From the NCBI GenBank assembly GCA_003133265.1, contig PKWQ01000255.1:1-5507 (forward strand): a stretch of 5,507 nucleotides of DNA. Reading direction: 5' to 3'. Under the pieces are notes generated by a model, which did no database searches, was not told the origin of the DNA, and saw nothing but the letters and a program-made list of their open reading frames with translations. Shown one piece after another: positions 1 through 5,376 of this stretch; position 1 is the stretch's first letter; every line of letters begins with the position of its first letter. The translations under genes were made by a program, and so were the position numbers. Source of the stretch: Acetobacteraceae bacterium. Lineage in GTDB: Bacteria; Pseudomonadota; Alphaproteobacteria; Acetobacterales; Acetobacteraceae.

Positions 1-361
1 CGGCGCGCACCTCGGTCGGGGTCAGCGCGCCCAGCATCAGCGCGGCACCCGCCGCCCGGCAGGGCGCGGCGAGGTCCGGATCGGTCCAGGGCGCGACGAT
101 GAACCGGGCGCCGGCCGCCAGGCATGCCTCGGCGCTCGCCCGGTCGGGCACCGTGCCGGCGCCGATCAGCAGCGCGGGGTCGGCGGCGAGTTCGCGGATC
201 AGCGCCGCCGCGTCCGGCACCGTCATGGTGATCTCGAAGATGGTGATCCCGGCACCGCGCAGCCATTGCACGGCGGTGGCGGCGTGGCGGGTCGTGTGGG
301 TGCGTACCACCGGAACCACGCGCGCCATGCGAAGGCGGTCGATCAGCGGAGTCGATGTCAT
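1..361 (-). CDS. KDPG/KHG-type (Eda-family) aldolase, N-terminal 120 residues, runs off left edge
   Basis: Class I aldolase of the 2-dehydro-3-deoxy-6-phosphogluconate / 4-hydroxy-2-oxoglutarate aldolase family, a cytoplasmic TIM-barrel enzyme that cleaves 2-keto-3-deoxy sugar acids to pyruvate plus an aldehyde. Visible family landmarks are ARVVPVVR (residues 13-20), FEITMTVP (42-49) carrying the catalytic-type Glu43, the phosphate-loop-like GAGTV (67-71), and GARFIVAP (84-91) followed by an LTPTE segment (113-117). The Schiff-base lysine would lie beyond the window. The start ATG (361-359) sits 6 bases after GGGAGGA (374-368 on this strand), which supports the choice. Oddity: by motif alignment to E. 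coli Eda (E-V-T-L-R), the substrate-binding Arg49 position is Thr47 here, so the substrate need not be KDPG. The gene is divergent from the cupin gene. The family call is firm. The precise substrate is not known, so I give no symbol. Confidence 0.88.
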   Translation of the reverse strand, partial: MTSTPLIDRLRMARVVPVVRTHTTRHAATAVQWLRGAGITIFEITMTVPDAAALIRELAADPALLIGAGTVPDRASAEACLAAGARFIVAPWTDPDLAAPCRAAGAALMLGALTPTEVRA

Positions 362-504
362 TGGATGTCCTCCCGGTCGGCGCGAAACTGCCACGCGCGG
401 GGGGCGGGCGGAAGCGCCGCTTGACAGCGGCACGGCGGATCGTGCGGCATGGCGGCCCGGCCGTCACGACGTCCGCAATCAATAAATCCAGGGAGCACCG
501 AACC
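362..504. promoter_or_regulatory. Divergent intergenic region with a TTGACA-centred inverted repeat
   Basis: This 143-base spacer separates the leftward aldolase gene from the rightward cupin gene, so promoters for both should lie here. A perfect TTGACA at 421-426 (plus strand) could be a -35 element, but the sequence 17-18 bases on (GCGGCA/CGGCAT, about 444-450) is a poor -10. The hexamer is flanked exactly by GCCGC (416-420) and GCGGC (427-431), a 5-base inverted repeat that could be an operator half-site pair, or chance in GC-rich DNA. An overlapping AAGCG/CGCTT palindrome lies at 412-422. Nothing else recognisable was seen. Confidence 0.25.
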
Positions 505-914
505 ATGCCTGAAGGTATCGCCGCCGCGCCGTTGCGGCGCCTGCTCGCCGACGCACCCTCGCCGCCGTCGGTCTATGTCGATGTGCTCGGCACGCCCTGG
601 GCGGCGTCGAAATTTCCGGGGATCGAGACCAAGCTGTTGTATGCCGATCCCGCCACCGGGATGTCGACGCTGCTGTTCCGTCTTGCCCCCGGTGCGGTGG
701 TCCGCTGCATGAGCACACCGGGGTGGAGATGACCTACGTGCTGGAAGGCAGTCTGGAGGACGCGGAGGGCGCCTGCACCGCCGGCAATTTCGTCTGGCGC
801 CCGGCCGGCAACACCCATGTCGCGCATGCGCCGAACGGCGCGGTGATCCTGGGCATCTTCATGAAGCCGAACCACTTCGCCGAGGGGCAGAAGTTCTTCA
901 CCGAGGAGAAATAG
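505..914 (+). pseudogene. Small cupin-domain protein, frameshifted (one base missing near 700-704)
   Basis: Starting at ATG 505, with GGGAG at 491-495 as ribosome site, the frame encodes 66 residues that begin a beta-barrel cupin (ending LAPGAVV) and then derails, stopping at 730-732. The rest of the protein lies in the next frame, from about 704 to the TAG at 912-914. Restoring one base, most simply a third C in the CC at 702-703, yields a 136-residue protein. It then has cupin motif 1, G-x5-H-E-H-x3-E-x6-G (restored residues 63-82; metal ligands His69, His71, Glu75), and motif 2, G-x5-P-x-G-x2-H (94-105; ligand His105). It resembles the ChrR-like / small dioxygenase-like cupins, which bind a metal, but substrate and role are unknown. 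As written it gives a 75-residue non-functional product; a GTG at 723 could at most start the C-terminal half. It could be a true pseudogene or a sequencing error. It converges on the coiled-coil gene, 25 bases apart. Confidence 0.85.
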
Positions 915-939
915 CGTCGCTGGTTCCCAACCCTGGCGC

Positions 940-1281
940 CTAACCCTGGGGCCACGCCGCGTCGACACGGCTTTCCAGCCTGCGCGCTTGCCCGTTCAGT
1001 TCCGTGATGCGGGCGCCGAGCCTGTCCAGGGTTTCGCGATAGCCGCGTATGCCGGCATCCAGCGATTCGGTGGCGGTCCGGAAGCTTCCCAGCGCCGCGC
1101 GCCAGGCCGCGACCGCCACGCGCTGCTCCTCGACCGCGGCATTCAGCGACGCGAGCGCCAGCCGGACTCGCTCCAGCGCGCTGTCCTTCGCCAACGGTTC
1201 CGCCGCCGCGACGGGCGCGCGGGCCGGGAAGGGAATGATCTCGGCGGTCGTCTTCTCGTTCCCGGTCGTCTTGTCGCTCAT
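940..1281 (-). CDS. Coiled-coil protein of unknown function, translationally coupled to the molybdoenzyme
   Basis: A 113-residue protein in no family I recognise. The start is ATG 1281-1279: it overlaps the TGA of the upstream oxidoreductase gene in ATGA and has GGAG (1291-1288) 6 bases upstream. A longer in-frame reading from 1323 would intrude into the neighbour and is less likely. Residues 1-34 are polar and flexible-looking, with an IIPFPAR stretch at 15-21. Residues 36-109 follow a heptad pattern without a break: the a positions are L36, L43, V50, V57, L64, T71, I78, L85, I92, A99, V106, and the d positions are V39, L46, Q53, W60, F67, L74, Y81, L88, L95, L102, A109. There is no cysteine, no signal peptide and no membrane segment, so it is probably cytoplasmic and helical, forming a dimer or binding a helical partner. 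Inference: coupling to the molybdoenzyme suggests an accessory or oligomerisation role, but no function can be assigned. Confidence 0.8.
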   Translation of the reverse strand: MSDKTTGNEKTTAEIIPFPARAPVAAAEPLAKDSALERVRLALASLNAAVEEQRVAVAAWRAALGSFRTATESLDAGIRGYRETLDRLGARITELNGQARRLESRVDAAWPQG

Positions 1282-3401
1282 AGCCCGCTCCGCTGCATTT
1301 CCGCGGTTTCGGCCCGCATCCACACCGAGGTGTCGTGAAACACCGCGCCGCCCATCGGCGGCGCCGGGTCGTCGCTGGTTAGTGCGTTGATGCCGATGCC
1401 GCCCGCGAAGGCGGCGTTCGGCCAGACGCTTTCCACGATCACCACGCCCGGCTGCAATCCGTCGAACAGGCGGACATGCACCACAACCTCGCCGCGCGCG
1501 TTGCCCAGCCGCACCTTGCCGCCCTCGCTCAGACCCAGCCGCGTCGCGTCGTCCGGATGGATCATCGCGGTCGGCTGGCCCTCGCGCCGGCGGGAGGTTT
1601 CGGTCTCGGTGAAGCTGGTGTTGAGGAATTGCCGCGCCGGCGCGGTGACCAGACGGAACGGCCTATCGGGCGCGGCGTCGTCGATGATCGCCATGTGATC
1701 CGGCAGCTTCGGCATCCGCGCGTGGTCGGCGCCGATCCGGCTCCAGTCCGGGGCGAAATGGAAGCGCTTGTCGGGATGGCCGAAGCCATCGAGGAAGTGG
1801 GAGTCCGCGAACGGCGGCTGCACGTCGACCCAGCTTTGCTCCAGCACCGTCCGCGCATCCGGCCAGCCGGACGCCTTCAGTGTTTCGTCGACGATCTCCA
1901 TCGCCGTCATGGCGAACCGGCGATGCGTCCCGCCGAGGCGCGCGGCCAAGCCCTGAAGCACCTCGTGGTTCGAGCGGCACTCACCCGGCGGCTCGATCAG
2001 CTTCGGGCCGATCTGGATATGGCTGTGTCCGCCGGCCTGGTACAAATCGTCGTGCTCCATGAACATCGTCGCCGGCAGCACGATATCGGCCATCTGCGCC
2101 GTCTCGGTCATGAACTGCTCGTGTACGACGGTGAACAGGTCCTCGCGCAGGAAGCCGCGACGCACGCGGTTGCTGTCGGGGGCGACCGTCATCGGGTTGG
2201 TGTTCTGGATCAGCATGGCATGGACCTGCGGACCCTGGCCCAGCGCGTCGCGCTCGCCGGTCAGCACGCTGCCGATGCGGCTCATGTCCAGTTCGCGGAT
2301 CGTCAGGTCGCGCGCGTCCCAGGCCTCGATCAGGGTCTTGTCCCAGTGGTAGATGGCGCGGTTGTTCCAGAACGCCCCGCCGCCCTCGTGGCGCCACTTG
2401 CCGGTCACCGTCGGCAGGCAGGTCACGGCATGCAGGTTCGCCGCGCCGTTGCGCATGCGGGTGAAGCCGTAGCCGGTGCGAATATAGGCGCGCTCGGTGG
2501 TGCAGTACAGCTTGGCGAACGCCTCGATCTCTGCGACCGGCAGGCCGGTGATGGCGGCGGCCCACGCGGGCGTGCGGCTTTGCAGATGCGCCTCCAGCGC
2601 CGCGGGCTGGTCGGCGTAGCGCGCCATGTAGTCGCGGTCGGCGTGGCCGTCGCGGAAGGCGATGTGCATCGCCGCGCAGGCCAGCGCCCCGTCGGTGCCC
2701 GGGCGCGGCGCCAGATGCATGTCGGCCGCCTGCGCGGTGCCGGTGCGGTAGGGGTCGATCACCACCAGCTTCGCCCCGCGTTCCTTGCGGGCGCGGGTGA
2801 CGTGGGTCATCACGTTCACCTGGGTGGCGACGGGATTGCCGCCCCAGACCACGATCAGGTCGGATTTCGCCATCTCGCGCGGATCGGGGCCGGTGTAGCG
2901 CCCGACGCCGGCCATCCAGCCGGCCTCGCAGGTGGCGGTGCAGATCGTCTGTTTCTGCCGCGAATAGCGCAGCACATGGCGGAACCCGTTGATGCCGTCG
3001 CGCTGCACCAGCCCCATCGTGCCGGCGTAGAAATAGGGCCACACGGACTCGCTGCCGTGCCTGGCGGTTGCCGCCGCGAACGCCTCGGCGGCGCGGTCCA
3101 GCGCCTCGTCCCAGCCGATCCGGCGGAACTGCCCGGAGCCCTTCGGTCCGGTGCGCAGCAGCGGATGCGTCAGCCGGTCGGGGTGGTGGATGCGCTCGGC
3201 GTAGCGCGCGACCTTGGCGCAGATCACGCCGGCGGTGTAGCTGTTCGCCGCCGCGCCGCGCACCGCGCCGATGCGCGCACCGTCCAGCACCTCCACCTCT
3301 AGCGCGCAGGTCGAGGGGCAATCGTGCGGGCAGACCGAGGAACGGACCTGCCGCTGGTCCGGGGTGTCCCCGCTGTCCGAATGCTGCCCGTGTGTCGCCA
3401 T
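1278..3401 (-). CDS. Molybdopterin oxidoreductase (MopB / BisC-like) with an N-terminal 4Fe-4S site
   Basis: A 707-residue member of the DMSO-reductase superfamily binding a bis-molybdopterin guanine dinucleotide cofactor. Order of parts: an N-terminal iron-sulphur domain with C24-x3-C28-x3-C32 and C61 (VICAKV) ligating a 4Fe-4S cluster; the molybdopterin domain with WDEAL (97-101), the TICTATCEAG stretch (152-161) where the metal-ligand loop falls, DLIVVWGGNP (181-190), and TNPMTV and DIVLPATMF further on; and the C-terminal dinucleotide-binding domain from about 581 (PFRLVTAP) with NALTSDDP (672-679) and PMGGAVFHD (682-690). No twin-arginine or other signal peptide is visible, so it should act in the cytoplasm. 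Length is typical for the family. ATG 3401 has GGAGGG (3411-3406) just upstream. It is co-transcribed with the coiled-coil gene through an ATGA overlap and divergent from the F420 operon. The substrate and electron partner are unknown, since no electron-transfer subunit is in the window. The family is firm, the reaction open. Confidence 0.93.
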   Translation of the reverse strand: MATHGQHSDSGDTPDQRQVRSSVCPHDCPSTCALEVEVLDGARIGAVRGAAANSYTAGVICAKVARYAERIHHPDRLTHPLLRTGPKGSGQFRRIGWDEALDRAAEAFAAATARHGSESVWPYFYAGTMGLVQRDGINGFRHVLRYSRQKQTICTATCEAGWMAGVGRYTGPDPREMAKSDLIVVWGGNPVATQVNVMTHVTRARKERGAKLVVIDPYRTGTAQAADMHLAPRPGTDGALACAAMHIAFRDGHADRDYMARYADQPAALEAHLQSRTPAWAAAITGLPVAEIEAFAKLYCTTERAYIRTGYGFTRMRNGAANLHAVTCLPTVTGKWRHEGGGAFWNNRAIYHWDKTLIEAWDARDLTIRELDMSRIGSVLTGERDALGQGPQVHAMLIQNTNPMTVAPDSNRVRRGFLREDLFTVVHEQFMTETAQMADIVLPATMFMEHDDLYQAGGHSHIQIGPKLIEPPGECRSNHEVLQGLAARLGGTHRRFAMTAMEIVDETLKASGWPDARTVLEQSWVDVQPPFADSHFLDGFGHPDKRFHFAPDWSRIGADHARMPKLPDHMAIIDDAAPDRPFRLVTAPARQFLNTSFTETETSRRREGQPTAMIHPDDATRLGLSEGGKVRLGNARGEVVVHVRLFDGLQPGVVIVESVWPNAAFAGGIGINALTSDDPAPPMGGAVFHDTSVWMRAETAEMQRSGL

Positions 3402-3567
3402 GCCGCCCTCCGCCGATCGTCGAAACTAACGCCGGGAGTGAAGCCTTGGCAAAGCCGCCGTTCCCGACGCCGCTGCCTCCAGTGGTGGCCCCCAGTGGTG
3501 GCGGTCGCGATCCTGACCTAACATCCCATCGGGACCGGGCCGGCCTGTCCGGTGGCGGGAAGGGAGA
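3402..3567. promoter_or_regulatory. Divergent control region between the molybdoenzyme and F420 operons, with a direct repeat
   Basis: This 166-base spacer must hold the start signals for both flanking operons. On the minus strand TTGCCA (3452-3447) with TAGTTT (3428-3423) at an 18-base spacing is a weak sigma-70-like candidate for the molybdoenzyme gene. On the plus strand TAACAT (3519-3524) is the best -10-like hexamer before the dehydrogenase gene but lacks a convincing -35. The 11-base direct repeat in the middle is described separately. An 8-base palindrome GGCCGGCC lies at 3538-3545, bracketed by GGAC (3532-3535) and GTCC (3547-3550), and might fold in the leader of the plus-strand transcript. 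The promoter calls are tentative; the region's role as a divergent control region follows from the gene layout. Confidence 0.4.
3479..3502. repeat. 11-base tandem direct repeat CCAGTGGTGGC, 13-base period
   Basis: CCAGTGGTGGC occurs identically at 3479-3489 and 3492-3502, separated by two bases. The copies lie near the middle of the divergent control region, upstream of the best plus-strand -10-like hexamer. Spaced direct repeats of this kind can be regulator binding sites, but the period of 13 is not a helical turn, and a local slippage duplication is an equally good explanation. Confidence 0.6.
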
Positions 3568-4578
3568 ATGCGGATGATCAAGCTGGGATATAAGGCATCG
3601 GCGGAGCAGTTCGCGCCGACCCGATTGCTGGAATTCTCCTGCCTGGCCGAACAGGTGGGCTTCGATTCGGTGTGGGTCAGCGACCATTTCCAGCCCTGGA
3701 AGCACACCGACGGCCACGCGCCGTTCTCCATGGCCTGGATGGGCGCGCTCGGCGCGCGCACCTCGCGCGTCGTGATCGGCACCTCCGTGCTGACGCCCAC
3801 CTTCCGCTATCACCCCTCCGTCGTCGCCCAGGCGTTCGGCACGCTGGGGGCGATGTTCCCGGGGCGCGTCATCCTCGGCATCGGCACCGGCGAATCGCTG
3901 AACGAGGTGCCCGCCACCGGCATCCAGTGGCCGGAGTTCAAGGAGCGTTTCGCCCGGCTGCGCGAGTCCGTGGTGCTGATGCGCAAGCTGTGGTCGGAAC
4001 AGCGCGTGACCTTCGACGGCACTTACTACAAGACCGAGAACGCCACGATCTACGACCGCCCGGAGCAGATGGTGCCGATCTATGTCGCAGCCGCCGGGGC
4101 GCTGGTGGCGAAATATGCCGGGCGGCAGGCGGACGGCTTCATCTGCACCTCCGGCAAGGCGCGCGAACTGTATACCGAGACGCTGCTGCCCAACGTCGCC
4201 CAGGGGCTGACCGATTCCGGCCGTGCCGGCAGCGCCTACGATCAGATGATCGAGGTGAAGGTGTCCTTCGACACCGACAAGCAGAAGGCGTTGGAAGATA
4301 CCCGCCACTGGGCGGCGCTGGCGCTGACGGCCGAGGAGAAGATGACGGTCGAGGACCCGGTGGAAATGGAGCGGCTGGCCGACGCGCTGCCGCTGGAGCG
4401 CACCGCGCGCCGTTGGATCGTTTCGAACGATCCGGAAGAGCATGTGGAGAAGATCAAATACTACGTCGATCTCGGGTTCCGCCATCTGGTGTTCCACGCG
4501 CCGGGGCCGGATCAGCCGCGCTTCCTGAAGCTGTATGCCGAGAAGGTGCTGCCCCTGTTGCGCGCCCGCTTCGGCTGA
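3568..4578 (+). CDS. fgd: F420-dependent glucose-6-phosphate dehydrogenase-like oxidoreductase (luciferase-like fold)
   Basis: A 336-residue TIM-barrel enzyme of the luciferase-like F420 family, matching from memory the length and sequence of mycobacterial Fgd1 almost end to end, for example LGYKASAEQFAP at 6-17. Fgd1 oxidises glucose 6-phosphate to 6-phosphogluconolactone and passes hydride to F420. The Fgd1 active-site residues are here: Asp39, His40 and Trp44 (SDHFQPW), Glu109 (GTGE), and the phosphate-binding set Lys197, Lys258 and Arg282, aligning with Fgd1 Lys198, Lys259 and Arg283. There is no signal peptide, so it is cytoplasmic. Start choice: ATG 3568 leaves only one base after AGGGAG (3561-3566), whereas the in-frame ATG 3574 sits 7 bases after it and would give a 334-residue MIKLGYK start; either is possible. 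cofE follows after 24 bases, so it heads the F420 operon. The family is certain; glucose 6-phosphate as substrate is likely but inferred, since related enzymes in this family use other substrates. Confidence 0.9.
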   Translation: MRMIKLGYKASAEQFAPTRLLEFSCLAEQVGFDSVWVSDHFQPWKHTDGHAPFSMAWMGALGARTSRVVIGTSVLTPTFRYHPSVVAQAFGTLGAMFPGRVILGIGTGESLNEVPATGIQWPEFKERFARLRESVVLMRKLWSEQRVTFDGTYYKTENATIYDRPEQMVPIYVAAAGALVAKYAGRQADGFICTSGKARELYTETLLPNVAQGLTDSGRAGSAYDQMIEVKVSFDTDKQKALEDTRHWAALALTAEEKMTVEDPVEMERLADALPLERTARRWIVSNDPEEHVEKIKYYVDLGFRHLVFHAPGPDQPRFLKLYAEKVLPLLRARFG

Positions 4579-4602
4579 CAGCGGCCCCATGCGAGACAGG
4601 GT

Positions 4603-5376
4603 ATGACCCGATCCGGCTCGGTTGAGCTTACCGCCGTGCCTGGGCTGCCGATGGTGCAGCCGGGCGACGATCTGGCCGAACTGCTGGGCGCGGCGCTGGA
4701 GCGCAACCGGCTGGTTCCGCATGCCGGCGACGTGCTGGTGGTGGCGCAGAAGATCGTCTCCAAGGCCGAGGGCCGCATCGTCGACGTCGCCACGGTGCGC
4801 CCGTCGGACGAGGCGGTGAAGCTCGGCGCCGAGATCGGCAAGGACCCGCGTCTGGTCGAGATCGTGCTGTCGGAGTCCCGGCGTGTGGTGCGCGCCCGGC
4901 CGAACCTGATCATCGTCGAGCACAAGCTGGGCTATGTCATGGCCAATGCCGGCGTCGATCAGTCCAACGTCGCGCCGCAGGACGGGGTGCATCGCGCGCT
5001 GCTGCTGCCGCTCGATCCCGATGCCAGCGCCGAGGCGTTGCGTGCGCGGTTGTCTGCCCGTTTCGGCGTCGCGCTGGCGGTGATCGTCAGCGACAGTTTC
5101 GGCCGCGCCTGGCGTCGCGGTACGGTGGGCGTGGCGATCGGCGCGGCGGGCCTGCCGGCGGTGATCGATCTGCGCGGCAAGCCCGATCTGTTCGGCCGCA
5201 CCCTGGAGGTCAGCATCATCGGCTATGCCGACGAGATCGCCGCCGCCGCCTCGCTGCTGCAAGGCCAGGCCGACGAGGCCCGCCCGGTGGTGCTGGTGCG
5301 CGGCCTGCGCTGGTCCGCACCGGATGCGCCGGCCAGCGACCTGATCCGCCCGCCGCAGGAGGATCTGTTCCGGTGA
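4603..5376 (+). CDS. cofE: Coenzyme F420-0:L-glutamate ligase (gamma-glutamyl ligase)
   Basis: This enzyme adds L-glutamate residues through gamma linkage to F420-0, using GTP and divalent metal, in the cytoplasm. At 257 residues it matches the stand-alone archaeal/proteobacterial CofE and lacks the nitroreductase-like domain fused to it in mycobacterial FbiB. Family motifs are VPGLP (12-16), PGDDL (20-24), QKIVSKAEGR (49-58), the metal-site segment ANAGVDQSN (114-122, Asp119), the SDSFGRAWRRG block (163-173, Asp164), VAIGAAGL (177-184) and DLRGKPDLFGR (189-199), ending in GQADEARPVVLVRG (221-234). The ATG at 4603 has only a weak ribosome site (AGG at 4598-4600), so translation may depend on coupling with the dehydrogenase gene 24 bases upstream. 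Its stop overlaps the cofD start in GTGA. The call is secure. The number of glutamates added cannot be read from the sequence. Confidence 0.95.
   Translation: MTRSGSVELTAVPGLPMVQPGDDLAELLGAALERNRLVPHAGDVLVVAQKIVSKAEGRIVDVATVRPSDEAVKLGAEIGKDPRLVEIVLSESRRVVRARPNLIIVEHKLGYVMANAGVDQSNVAPQDGVHRALLLPLDPDASAEALRARLSARFGVALAVIVSDSFGRAWRRGTVGVAIGAAGLPAVIDLRGKPDLFGRTLEVSIIGYADEIAAAASLLQGQADEARPVVLVRGLRWSAPDAPASDLIRPPQEDLFR

Noticed and set aside
99..485. A 128-codon plus-strand frame at the left end
   Set aside because: Antisense to the aldolase, which has family motifs and a good ribosome site; the plus-strand product has no recognisable features.
695..732. Programmed ribosomal frameshift in the cupin gene
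   Set aside because: No slippery heptamer or following stem-loop/pseudoknot is apparent at the junction, and small cupins are not known to use frameshifting; a one-base indel explains it more simply.
905..960. Terminator between the convergent cupin and coiled-coil genes
   Set aside because: Only a GGTT-CCC-AACC mini-hairpin (922-932) and an 8-base direct repeat AACCCTGG (929-936, 942-949) are present; there is no strong GC stem followed by a T run on either strand.
1282..1323. Extended N-terminus for the coiled-coil protein, starting at 1323
   Set aside because: It would lie inside the oxidoreductase gene, whereas ATG 1281 has a proper ribosome site and the typical ATGA coupling overlap.
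1476..3302. A 608-codon open frame on the plus strand
   Set aside because: Entirely antisense to the molybdopterin oxidoreductase, whose own frame shows cysteine ligands and family motifs throughout. The antisense product is His/Arg/Val/Ala-rich and unrecognisable.
3672..4625. A 317-codon plus-strand frame overlapping the Fgd-like gene
   Set aside because: Arg/Gly/Ala-rich shadow in another frame of a gene with clear homology along its full length.
1981..5262. A 1093-codon open frame on the minus strand
   Set aside because: It runs antisense through the Fgd-like gene and most of cofE and out of frame through the molybdoenzyme, crosses the divergent promoter region, and its translation is low-complexity Arg/His/Gly/Ala-rich with no family motifs. 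It is a shadow caused by high GC.
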